From positions 1 through 11,174 of the forward strand of contig JAISKI010000059.1 of assembly GCA_031261265.1 (NCBI GenBank): 11,174 bases of DNA, written 5' to 3'. Numbering within the stretch: position 1 is the first letter of the stretch; each line of letters starts with the position of its first letter. A program made the translations under genes and the position numbers. Below, one piece after another: positions 1 through 6,572 of the stretch. The stretch is from Candidatus Peribacteria bacterium. Lineage in GTDB: Bacteria > Patescibacteria > JAEDAM01 > Absconditabacterales > Absconditicoccaceae. The notes under the pieces were generated by a model, which had not been told where the DNA came from, made no database searches, and worked only from the letters and a program-made list of their open reading frames with translations.

Positions 1-2700
1 ATGAGAGCAGATGATGAGTATGAAGGGTTGGATTGTGAAGAGATCTTGGCAGTAGTATGTGAAGATGAAGACTCAGCAGAATGTAAAGCAGCTCAAGATA
101 TCTGTAAAGATAAAGAAGATAGCGAAGATAATACTGTTGTTAAATCTGGGGACTTAAATGTTACCGTTTCTGACTACTCAAAGGATGAAGTTTACGCTCC
201 TGCTGATGGTGTAGTTGTATTCAACAGTCTTAAATTCAAAACTTCTGAAACTATTACAGTAAAATCTGTGACTCTTGAAAAAGCTGGATTAACAAGTTCA
301 AGTGATGTTGGTACTATCTGGCTCGAAAAGAATGGAAAAGTAGTTGCTAATGAGAAAGAATTAAATTCTAAAGGAACAGTAACTCTCACTATCAAAGGAG
401 GACTTACTGTAAAATCTAGTGATACTTTGGATCTCGTAGTACAACTTACAGGAGAAGCAGGATCTTTGGTTTCATTCAAGATCACTGATGTTAATTCTTC
501 TGCTAAGAACCTTTCTATTAGTCAGGCTTTGACTACTACCTACCACTTAACAAACTATGCGGTAGCTTCAGCTGATTTCAAAGCTACAGTAACTCCAGCA
601 AACACAGACTACCAAGTAGGAAGTGCTAGCGAATACATCATTGGAAAATTCACAGTTAAATCCACTGAAAACACAAAAGGAGAAAAGAAAGATATTTCTC
701 TCTTGAAGGTTGCATTAAATGCATCTGGAAGCTTCGATATTGCAAACTTAGGAGCAATTAAAGTGTACAGAGATTCTAAAGAAGTACAATCTAATGTAGA
801 AATTGAAAAAGATGTTATTACTCTTTACTTTGATGGTGATGTTATTGAGGGAGGAAAATCAGCTCTCTATACAATCGCTGCTGAGGTAGAAACTTTGGAT
901 AGAGATGGTGATACATTGCAACTCTATGTAGATGCATTATCTACTGATGTTACTGCACAGGAAACTCAAACAAAATTCAGAGTAAGTAATACTAGTTCAG
1001 CTCTAACTCTTGCTCAGTTTACTTTCAAAGGAGGAAAAATTAAATTTGCTGCTGACGATGCTCTTCCTACTACAGTATCTGCTGGAGCAGGATATGACCA
1101 GGTAGTATTAGCAAAAGGAACACTTACCTCTGTTGAAGATATTGAATTGAAAGGATCTACATTGTATGTAGTTGGTCTCTCTGGAGCTGCTAATCCTATT
1201 GAAACTCTTTATCTTGAAGTAGATGGAGATCAATACGAATATAAAGCAACTGCAACTGCAACTGGTACTACGTACTACTTAAAAGATGCTATTGAAGTGG
1301 ATGGAAAAGCTAACGTAAGATTGATAGCTGATATTGAAGACGATGATAACGATGCACTCAGCGGAAACTACTATATTACCAGTGAAGCTGGAATATCAGG
1401 AAAAGCTGGATACATCTACAATCAAATCTTTGATACTATTAAATATGTTGCTACAAAATCAACTAATGCTAAAGGAGAAACTGTTGGAAAACTCAATATT
1501 TCTGTATTAAAATTACAGAAAGGTAAATTCTCTCTCTCTAGTAATGGTGCTAGTGCTAAAACAGTTACGGCTGACAAAGTAGCATCTACAGGAAAGGGTG
1601 ACTTAATCTATAAAGGAACACTTTCTACAGATGAAACTATTGCATTACAAGATGTAATTTTGACTCCTAATATTAACTTAACTTCAGGTGGAACTGCCGC
1701 TAATTATAAAGCTACATTCACTGTAGTGATTGGAGATGAAGAATATGATGTTAATGTTACTCCTAGTAATGCTACTAATGCATTAAGTGTTGGATCTCAA
1801 TGGGGAGATTTAGTAGGTGGAAAAGCTAAGACAGTAGAAGTATATGTAAGTATGTATAGCCCAATTCCTGCAACTGCAGTGACTACTGGTACTATTAATG
1901 CTAAAATCAAAGTAAATGGACTCAATGCTAATAACAATGAAGTTGATACTGCTGAGAGAACATCTTCTACTTTGACACTTTCTGAGTCTGCTTCTTTGGT
2001 TACTAATACTACTACAAACAAGAATAAAATTTTGCTTGAAGATGGAGGAGCTTTGGCACAATTCTCATTCGAGGTAAAATACGGAAAACTTACGCTTACA
2101 GAATTAGCATTAGTTAATGGTACTCCAGTTTCAGGAGACATTACTGCAACAATCAAAGCCAGAAATGGAAGTTACACAAGTGATGACTTTGATTTAAGTG
2201 GAGACAATAAATTCTACCTTGATGAAGAAGCTATTGATGAAGAATTAAATGCTGGAATATATGATGTATACCTCTCATTGGCTAATGTTGATTTGGCTAA
2301 TGCAGCTAGTGGATACTTTGCTTGGGCTGCTAGTGGTTTGAATATCACTACTGCAGAACTTGGAACACCAGTAGGAGTTACTTCAGAAGCGAAAGCTCTT
2401 GTAGTAAAGGCATATCCAATTCTTTCAAAAACTTCTAGTTTATTAGAAGTATCTGCAACAGCTGTTGGATCTGAAGGATTAACTATTGCTTCTGTATCTG
2501 GAAATAATCTTACAGGTACTATCACACCGCTTACTTTGTTTACTAACGAAACTAATACTTTCTCAGTTAGCAGAAATGCGGCAGATCAGGATACAAAGGT
2601 TACATCTGTAACGTACTACTATGGTAATAGTGCTAATACCATTACTATTACTTCTGATTATGAAGTTAGTGGTATTAAATCTCTTGAATGGTTGAAATAA
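1..2700 (+). CDS. C-terminal part of a large S-layer-like surface protein (5' partial)
   Basis: The frame is open from the first base to TAA at 2698-2700 (899 residues). The ATG at base 1 is probably internal: no signal peptide follows it, and MRADDEYEGL looks like the continuation of an SLH-like domain of the kind carried by the 5298 gene. The first 35 residues are acidic and hold all four cysteines (12, 20, 28, 35). From about residue 65 on, the protein is a series of four or five diverged, beta-rich modules of roughly 100-150 residues, dominated by Ser, Thr, Val, Gly and Ala, each with strand-rich segments such as VVFNSLKFKTSETITVKSVTL. This composition fits an extracellular, self-assembling or adhesive cell-surface protein; the exact role is inferred. 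It has about 69 glycines and no UGA codon, unlike most genes downstream. Sequence family could not be assigned beyond surface-protein-like; an adhesin is the main alternative. Confidence 0.75.
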   Translation: MRADDEYEGLDCEEILAVVCEDEDSAECKAAQDICKDKEDSEDNTVVKSGDLNVTVSDYSKDEVYAPADGVVVFNSLKFKTSETITVKSVTLEKAGLTSSSDVGTIWLEKNGKVVANEKELNSKGTVTLTIKGGLTVKSSDTLDLVVQLTGEAGSLVSFKITDVNSSAKNLSISQALTTTYHLTNYAVASADFKATVTPANTDYQVGSASEYIIGKFTVKSTENTKGEKKDISLLKVALNASGSFDIANLGAIKVYRDSKEVQSNVEIEKDVITLYFDGDVIEGGKSALYTIAAEVETLDRDGDTLQLYVDALSTDVTAQETQTKFRVSNTSSALTLAQFTFKGGKIKFAADDALPTTVSAGAGYDQVVLAKGTLTSVEDIELKGSTLYVVGLSGAANPIETLYLEVDGDQYEYKATATATGTTYYLKDAIEVDGKANVRLIADIEDDDNDALSGNYYITSEAGISGKAGYIYNQIFDTIKYVATKSTNAKGETVGKLNISVLKLQKGKFSLSSNGASAKTVTADKVASTGKGDLIYKGTLSTDETIALQDVILTPNINLTSGGTAANYKATFTVVIGDEEYDVNVTPSNATNALSVGSQWGDLVGGKAKTVEVYVSMYSPIPATAVTTGTINAKIKVNGLNANNNEVDTAERTSSTLTLSESASLVTNTTTNKNKILLEDGGALAQFSFEVKYGKLTLTELALVNGTPVSGDITATIKARNGSYTSDDFDLSGDNKFYLDEEAIDEELNAGIYDVYLSLANVDLANAASGYFAWAASGLNITTAELGTPVGVTSEAKALVVKAYPILSKTSSLLEVSATAVGSEGLTIASVSGNNLTGTITPLTLFTNETNTFSVSRNAADQDTKVTSVTYYYGNSANTITITSDYEVSGIKSLEWLK

Positions 2701-2730
2701 TCCGTCAAGATATTTGCACACTAGGTATCG

Positions 2731-2784
2731 TTTGAAAGACTCATCCTCTGAAAAGGGGATGGGTTTTTCTTAACCCCTCTTCCG
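2731..2784 (+). repeat. Intergenic repeat, copy 1 (GAAAGACTC family)
   Basis: TTTGAAAGACTCATC at 2731-2745 is identical to 3547-3561, and the similarity continues about 17 bases through the hairpin (GAAA-G-G-GGAT). The adjoining AACCCCTCTTCCG at 2772-2784 recurs exactly at 5088-5100. This copy precedes the 2929 gene and doubles as the terminator of the upstream gene. Confidence 0.55.
2740..2768 (+). terminator. Intrinsic terminator of the surface-protein gene
   Basis: A 10-bp stem (2740-2749 with 2754-2763, including two G-T wobbles) closed by a GAAA tetraloop is followed at once by TTTTT (2764-2768). It lies 40 bases after the stop codon of the surface protein. The left arm is part of the repeat TTTGAAAGACTCATC that recurs at 3547-3561. 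Confidence 0.8.
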
Positions 2785-2885
2785 TATCGGACAGGTACTT
2801 TGTTCTCCTCCCTCTCTTCTAACCCTGCAACTTTGCGTGGGACACGGTAGGGAGAAAAAATAAAGGATTCTTTTGATTACTTTTT

Positions 2886-2915
2886 TTGACAATCTACTTG
2901 TAATTGTTGTAGAAA
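2886..2915 (+). promoter_or_regulatory. Candidate promoter of the 2929 gene
   Basis: A perfect -35 TTGACA (2886-2891) is followed after 18 bases by TAGAAA (2910-2915), a mediocre -10. The predicted transcript would start around 2922, a few bases before the ATG at 2929. A second possible -10, TATAAG at 2920-2925, would put the transcript start inside the gene and favour the internal ATG at 2956. Confidence 0.4.
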
Positions 2916-2928
2916 AGGATATAAGAAG

Positions 2929-3423
2929 ATGTCTTTATTTTTTATCATCTTATTTATGGTTTACGATGTAATTGCTTGTAGAGATAGAGCAGTCAATAAG
3001 TTCAATAAACTACACTTAAAACCGCTTTTCTGTCCAGCTTTGAATAGGGAAGTAAAATTCACTAATGAAGGATTTTCTCATATCACGTATAAAGATGATA
3101 AGCATAGAAGATCAGACGAAGAACAATCTGTAAGGTTTAACTGCTTTCTTCACGTGGAAGAAATCATCAAAAAATCACATCTCTATCAGGAATATAGAGT
3201 AAAAGAAACAGAATTAGTAATAAGAAAATACGGTCAAAATATGAAGAAAATTCACTCTATTGAATATTTTGGATTTGTAGGGGTGATAGAACACAACAAA
3301 ATTAAAGATAGGATCAGAGTAGTGGTGAGTCATAAAGTAGGAACTGATTATGCTGAATTTTTATCTGTAGTTCCAGCTCGGAATACGGTAGGGTATAGAA
3401 ATTTCATGTGATCATTGATATAA
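2929..3423 (+). CDS. Small protein resembling toxin-type (BECR-fold-like) ribonucleases
   Basis: With UGA read as Gly (3409-3411) the frame runs to TAA at 3421-3423, giving 164 residues; in the standard code it would end five codons earlier. After a hydrophobic N-terminus (residues 1-16) comes a compact domain: KPLFCPALNREVKFT (31-45), GFSHITYKDDKHRR (48-61), a helical segment with HVEEIIKK, then FGFVGVIE and RIRVVVSHK, which look like beta strands. The GFxHI plus conserved Arg pattern followed by paired late strands resembles phage/toxin nucleases of the barnase-EndoU-colicin-RelE (BECR/PBECR) group; this is a family resemblance judged by eye, with no catalytic residues proven. The gene has its own candidate promoter and no adjacent co-transcribed partner. 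Start uncertain: ATG 2929 has no clear Shine-Dalgarno; ATG 2956 is the alternative and would remove most of the hydrophobic stretch. Confidence 0.6.
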
Positions 3424-3432
3424 TTTTTCATA

Positions 3433-3461
3433 AAAGAAAAAGTTTGATTCCAGATCAAACT
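3433..3461 (-). terminator. Intrinsic terminator, minus strand
   Basis: AGTTTGAT (3441-3448) and ATCAAACT (3454-3461) form a perfect 8-bp stem with a 5-base loop. On the minus strand it is followed by TTTTCTTTTA; on the plus strand no T run follows. A second TCAAACTT at 3484-3491 could pair with the left arm as an alternative fold. Confidence 0.5.
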
Positions 3462-3494
3462 AGTCCGAGCTGTCGCGAACGACTCAAACTTCTT
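3433..3494 (-). ncRNA. Candidate minus-strand small RNA (about 60 nt)
   Basis: Read on the minus strand, GTCG-TTCG-CGAC forms a hairpin with the very stable UUCG tetraloop, followed by the terminator hairpin at 3441-3461 and a T-rich run. A TATAAT (3505-3500) sits just upstream with TTGCAT at 3530-3525. The RNA would end beside the 3' end of the 2929 gene. The order promoter, hairpin, terminator is seen; transcription and function are inference. The same DNA could instead be a bidirectional end structure for the 2929 transcript. Confidence 0.35.
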
Positions 3495-3499
3495 CGTTA

Positions 3500-3530
3500 A
3501 TTATAGTAATCATTTATTTCTAAAATGCAA
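3500..3530 (-). promoter_or_regulatory. Candidate minus-strand promoter for the small RNA
   Basis: On the minus strand, TTGCAT (3530-3525) and a perfect TATAAT (3505-3500) are separated by 19 bases, a little longer than the ideal 17. The predicted start is near 3493. Confidence 0.35.
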
Positions 3531-3546
3531 GAGAATATGAACTTTT

Positions 3547-3577
3547 TTTGAAAGACTCATCTTCCGAAAGAGAGGAT
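3547..3577 (+). repeat. Intergenic repeat, copy 2 (GAAAGACTC family)
   Basis: TTTGAAAGACTCATC is identical to 2731-2745 and is followed by a diverged version of the same hairpin (ATCTTC 3559-3564 pairing with GAGGAT). No T run follows, so this copy has lost terminator character. It lies in the spacer before the HicB-like gene. Confidence 0.5.
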
Positions 3578-3599
3578 AGAACAAAGAAAAATTTTCTGT

Positions 3600-3628
3600 T
3601 TGATTTTGGAAGTGGGAATGAGTATAAT
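3600..3628 (+). promoter_or_regulatory. Promoter of the HicB-like gene
   Basis: TTGATT (3600-3605), a 17-base spacer and a perfect TATAAT (3623-3628). The predicted start near 3635 gives a leader of about 35 bases to the ATG at 3670, with no Shine-Dalgarno at normal distance. Confidence 0.65.
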
Positions 3629-3669
3629 GGGAATAGGAAAGATACTTTTATCTTTTAATCTTATGAACC

Positions 3670-3948
3670 ATGGCAACGAAAACCATTAGAATTGTCATCA
3701 AGGAGATGATTGAGGACGGTGAAAGGTATTATTATTTAGCGAAAAGTCCTGATCTCTATGGGTTAACTGTAGATGCTGATAATCTTCCTGAAATTATAGA
3801 AACAGTACCACAAGTTGCAGAAGATCTTATGGAGGCAAATAAAGAATTGTCTTCAAAAAAACCAAATCTTCAACTTGATTTTTGGGATATCGTAAATTAT
3901 GAATACATCTATCAGCCTATGAAAACTTATCATTTACAATACGCTTAA
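3670..3948 (+). CDS. HicB/DUF1902-like small protein, orphan antitoxin candidate
   Basis: 92 residues ending at TAA. The N-terminal two thirds has the beta-alpha layout of HicB/DUF1902 proteins: KTIRIVIKEMI, then YYYLAKSPDLYGLTVDADNL (the typical 'S-P-D-hydrophobic-G-L' strand turn, about residues 21-40), then a helix PEIIETVPQVAEDLMEANKE. HicB proteins neutralise HicA-type mRNA interferases and often repress their own operon. No HicA-like gene is recognisable on either side and no C-terminal DNA-binding domain is evident; the last 25 residues (DFWDIVNYEYIYQPMKTY) are not familiar. It has its own promoter, so pairing with the nuclease-like gene 250 bases upstream would be in trans. It could also be a stand-alone DUF1902 protein without toxin partner. 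Confidence 0.7.
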   Translation: MATKTIRIVIKEMIEDGERYYYLAKSPDLYGLTVDADNLPEIIETVPQVAEDLMEANKELSSKKPNLQLDFWDIVNYEYIYQPMKTYHLQYA

Positions 3949-4157
3949 AAAGAAAATGTCAGTACGAAAGGCAAAGCTAGTAATCAAGTGCACGAGACAG
4001 AAAAAATTCTCCCCCTCATTGGAGAGCTGTCTAGAGGAAACCTTACTTTTTTTTATTTTGGAAAGACTCGAAGTAGGTATCTCTTCGCAGGAAGGATTAT
4101 TTCTAGAGTAAGTCATCCGGGTGTGCATGGGTATGTTTTTGTGAAATAAAAAAATAC
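3949..4157. other. Spacer without a recognisable gene, with repeat copy 3
   Basis: No credible gene on either strand. The plus frame following the HicB-like stop stays open for about 67 codons but has no ATG and resembles nothing I know. It contains a small hairpin (4008-4012 with 4021-4025), a run of eight T at 4047-4054 and TTTTGGAAAGACTC at 4056-4069, the third and most diverged copy of the GAAAGACTC repeat. Confidence 0.5.
4056..4069 (+). repeat. Intergenic repeat, copy 3 (GAAAGACTC core)
   Basis: Shares GAAAGACTC with 2734-2742 and 3550-3558; a T-rich run precedes it as in copy 2 (ACTTTTTTT in both). Similarity ends after the core. It stands before the RhuM-like gene. Confidence 0.4.
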
Positions 4158-4185
4158 TTGATTTTGTCAAAAATATAAATATAAA
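4158..4185 (+). promoter_or_regulatory. Promoter of the RhuM-like gene
   Basis: TTGATT (4158-4163), 16-base spacer, TATAAA (4180-4185). The predicted start near 4192 leaves a short leader of about 22 bases without a Shine-Dalgarno. Confidence 0.5.
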
Positions 4186-4198
4186 AAGATATTTATAT
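4173..4198. promoter_or_regulatory. Operator-like inverted repeat over the promoter
   Basis: ATATAAATAT (4173-4182) and ATATTTATAT (4189-4198) are perfect 10-bp inverted arms around a 6-base centre and cover the -10 and start region. A dimeric repressor, possibly the RhuM-like product itself, could bind here. AT richness makes chance palindromes more likely than usual. Confidence 0.4.
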
Positions 4199-4213
4199 GA
4201 TAATATTCACATA

Positions 4214-5071
4214 ATGACAGAAGAACATTCAGAAATTATTATGTTTCAGACAGAGACTTCTTTAGAATTAGAGGTTGTCTTTGTTGATGAAACGGTGCGA
4301 CTTTCACAGGCTCAAATGGCAAAAATGTTTCAGACATCTAGAAATAACATTACTATGCATGTTAGAAACATTTTCAAAGAAGGAGAATTAGAAGAAAAAG
4401 TGGTAGGTAAGGATTTCTTACATACCACTCAACATGGAGCGATACCTGGAAAAACACAAGAGTCTTTTATAAAATTATACAATTTAGATGTAATTATTTC
4501 TGTAGGATATAGAGTAAAATCTCAAGTTGGTACGAGATTTCGCCAGTGGGCAATTAACGTGATTAAAGAATATGCAATGAAATGATATGCTATTCATAAT
4601 CGTATAGAAAGGCTTGAAAAACATGCAGTAGAAACTGATCAAAAATTGGAATTATTTATAAAAAAAGCCCTTCCTATCAAAGAATGAATCTTTTATGATG
4701 GACAAGTATTTGATGCTTATATCTTTGTCTCAAATCTCATTAAATCAGCAAAGAAAAAACTGATATTGATCGATAATTACCTGGATGAGACCGTCCTCAA
4801 AATCCTTTCCAAGCGTTCAAAATGAGTAAATGCGACTCTCTATACAGAAAAAGTTTCTTCCACTTTTCAGCTCGATTTGGATAAACATAATGCACAATAT
4901 CCAGAGATTGAAATCAAAATCACAAAGAATACTCATGATCGCTTCTTGATTATTGATAATGAAGTCTACCATATCTGAGCATCTATCAAAGACTTAGGAA
5001 AGAAGCTCTTTGCTTTCTCTAAGATGGAATTAAGTGCTAAGGAATTAGTTGAGAGGATTGAGGGAAGATAG
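4214..5071 (+). CDS. RhuM-type DNA-binding protein with PLD-like C-terminal domain
   Basis: With UGA as Gly (codons 124, 158, 204, 255) this is one 285-residue gene ending at TAG; the standard code would stop it at 123. Residues 8-30 (IIMFQTE...VDETVRL) and the helix-turn-helix-like LSQAQMAKMFQTSRNNITMH (30-49), then YNLDVIISVGYRVKS and TRFRQWAINVIKEY, are the hallmark of RhuM-family proteins, first named from a Salmonella pathogenicity island and common on mobile elements. The C-terminal half has IFYDGQVFDAYIFVSNLI (159-176), LIDNYLDETVL and HDRFLIIDNEVYHIGASIKDLGKK (from 241), a pattern usually fused to RhuM and reminiscent of phospholipase-D-like domains, with a single H...D set. Exact biochemical activity is not known to me. 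It has its own promoter overlapped by a palindrome, suggesting autoregulation. Confidence 0.88.
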
Positions 5072-5297
5072 GATCATGTAAAAGAAAAACCCCTCTTCCG
5101 ACTTTTGCTCGCATCTATGTGGACTTAATTTTTAAGCGTCAAAAAATATATGAATAGAGTATAGAAATTGTGGAGAAAATGAAGGGGAGAAAATTTTCTC
5201 TTGATTTTCTTATCTAAATCATTACATATAAGTCAATAATAAATATAAAATAAATATAAAAATCTATGACAGCATTTTACCTTTTGTCTTTATACTC
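5072..5297. other. AT-rich spacer with shared repeats, no gene seen
   Basis: Holds AACCCCTCTTCCG (5088-5100, exact match to 2772-2784) just after the RhuM-like gene, and two abutting copies of ATAAATATAAAA (5239-5250, 5250-5261), the same 12-mer found in the RhuM-like operator (4175-4186). A weak promoter TTACAT (5222-5227), 16 bases, TATAAA (5244-5249) could serve the 5298 gene; another TATACT lies at 5291-5296 directly before its ATG. Confidence 0.4.
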
Positions 5298-6470
5298 ATG
5301 ATGAAATACCTTCTAGGAATCTTGTCCACATTAGTGTCTTTCCTGCTCGGAGCGGTAGCTCTAGCAGGAGACTTTACCTTACATGCGACAAATCTTCCTT
5401 TGGTGCAGAGCTATTCACAACCTCTTCCGATCGAACTTTCTCTGTCTACTCCTGCATTTTCTGGAGAAGATCAGAAAGCGACCCTTGCAGTCGACAACTG
5501 TGGAACGGCGTTGGGAATGTCTTACCAAGGACAGCCTGTCGCTAATCTTCCACTTATCCTTACGCCCGAGACTACTTATAATTTTCTTTTTATGGTAGAA
5601 AAGGAGACCACAAAAGAATGTGTCCTCAATTTTTCTCTCCTCAATACAGAAAAAGAAAAGCTGGCTTCTACTCAGGTAGTAATCATGCCTTCTTGTACCC
5701 CAAACTTTATTGATGAAGGACTCTATGACGATGAGGTACCAACTTCTTCACCTTCGTCAAACCCTTCCTCGTCTTCGTCAAATCCTTCTTCATCCACTTC
5801 AACCAATTCTCCTTCAAAATCAGCTTCTTCTAATCCTAGTTTTGCGGTTCCTCTTTCCTTAGTCAATTCTGATCCTGCAGAGCTTGATACAGCTTTTGCT
5901 CTTCTAGTAGAAAAAGGACTTCTGACAGCTGAGGATAAAACAAAACTTTCTCAGCCTCTGACGAGAATAGCAGCTGCAGAACTTTTCGTAAAAATAGCTC
6001 TCACTAAAGGATATGATCGTGATACCAAAAAAGACTGTAGCTTCGCGGATATGACAGATTCGACAGAGTACGACATCAATATTGCGAGGTTAGCTTGTGA
6101 ACTTAATATTATGGGAATCAATTCCAATCATACTCCGATCCCAGAATTTATGCCTTCCATGACGATTCCTAGCGAACAGTTGGCTACAGCTTTTTCTCGC
6201 CTAATGTGGAGAGAACTCTATGAAAATCCTGATACCGCAGAATATTACCAGTTGCATATGAATACGCTCTACAATCTGGGAGTAATCGATACTATCGTTG
6301 TAAATACTCCTTCTACCCTAGCTGATTTTGCTGTCCTACTTGCTAGATCTGTCGCTAAAGAGCAGATCTCTTTCCCAGAAGTGCAAGTGGATTTAAGTTG
6401 TGATAAGGAAAATTCTCTTACTTCAGTATGTAAGACACCAGAGAAAAAAGATCACTTTCGGTTTTGGTAG
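5298..6470 (+). CDS. Secreted protein with Ser/Pro linker and SLH-like surface domain
   Basis: 390 residues ending at TAG. A clear Sec signal peptide: MMK, a hydrophobic core (residues 4-20) and a likely cleavage after VALA (23/24). Residues 24-140 look beta-rich with a C...C pair typical of exported proteins. Residues 148-180 are an almost pure Ser/Pro/Asn linker. From about 190 on comes an SLH-like domain: LTRIAAAELFVKIALTKG, KKDCSFADMTD, IARLACELNIMGI, FMPSMTIPSEQLATAFSRLM, YYQLHMNTLYNLGVI. This matches the order of elements (RAE...AKM, CxFxD, AC.L.IMG, F.P...t.aefg..lsR.lW, Yy..hl.al...gI) that I recall from surface proteins of SR1/Gracilibacteria. It probably sits at the cell envelope and may help anchor or organise the surface layer. 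No UGA codon is used. ATG 5298 and 5301 are adjacent; neither has a Shine-Dalgarno. Confidence 0.8.
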   Translation: MMKYLLGILSTLVSFLLGAVALAGDFTLHATNLPLVQSYSQPLPIELSLSTPAFSGEDQKATLAVDNCGTALGMSYQGQPVANLPLILTPETTYNFLFMVEKETTKECVLNFSLLNTEKEKLASTQVVIMPSCTPNFIDEGLYDDEVPTSSPSSNPSSSSSNPSSSTSTNSPSKSASSNPSFAVPLSLVNSDPAELDTAFALLVEKGLLTAEDKTKLSQPLTRIAAAELFVKIALTKGYDRDTKKDCSFADMTDSTEYDINIARLACELNIMGINSNHTPIPEFMPSMTIPSEQLATAFSRLMWRELYENPDTAEYYQLHMNTLYNLGVIDTIVVNTPSTLADFAVLLARSVAKEQISFPEVQVDLSCDKENSLTSVCKTPEKKDHFRFW

Positions 6471-6477
6471 AAAAAAA

Positions 6478-6504
6478 GAGGTTTTTATCCGTAAAAAAAT
6501 CCTC
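6478..6504 (-). terminator. Hairpin after the SLH-like gene, terminator-like on the minus strand
   Basis: GAGG plus TTTTT (6478-6486) pairs with AAAAA plus TCCTC (6495-6504) with one bulged base. A run of seven T follows on the minus strand (6477-6471) but not on the plus strand, so if it ends the plus-strand message it does so without a classical U tract. Confidence 0.35.
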
Positions 6505-6510
6505 GAAAAA

Positions 6511-6539
6511 TTGACAAATTTTCCTCATTTTGCTATAAT
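6511..6539 (+). promoter_or_regulatory. Perfect consensus sigma-70 promoter
   Basis: TTGACA (6511-6516), exactly 17 bases, TATAAT (6534-6539). It is the best promoter in the window and drives the 6573-10197 gene group. Predicted start near 6546, leader about 27 bases, no Shine-Dalgarno before ATG 6573. Confidence 0.85.
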
Positions 6540-6572
6540 TGGGTAGTAGGTTTTACATCATATTTTTTCTAC

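Noticed and set aside
3949..4149. Open plus-strand frame directly after the HicB-like stop, checked as a hicA remnant
   Set aside because: No ATG, no HicA-type G-S-H or P-x-H motif; TAA is a true stop here.
3934..4170. Minus-strand frame opposite the end of the HicB-like gene
   Set aside because: It overlaps the HicB-like gene end and the spacer, has no recognisable domain or start signal, and looks like an accidental opening.
5745..5840. Short tandem repeat in the Ser/Pro-rich region as a CRISPR or phase-variable tract
   Set aside because: Units are irregular serine/proline/asparagine codons without spacers or a constant unit; it is a flexible protein linker.
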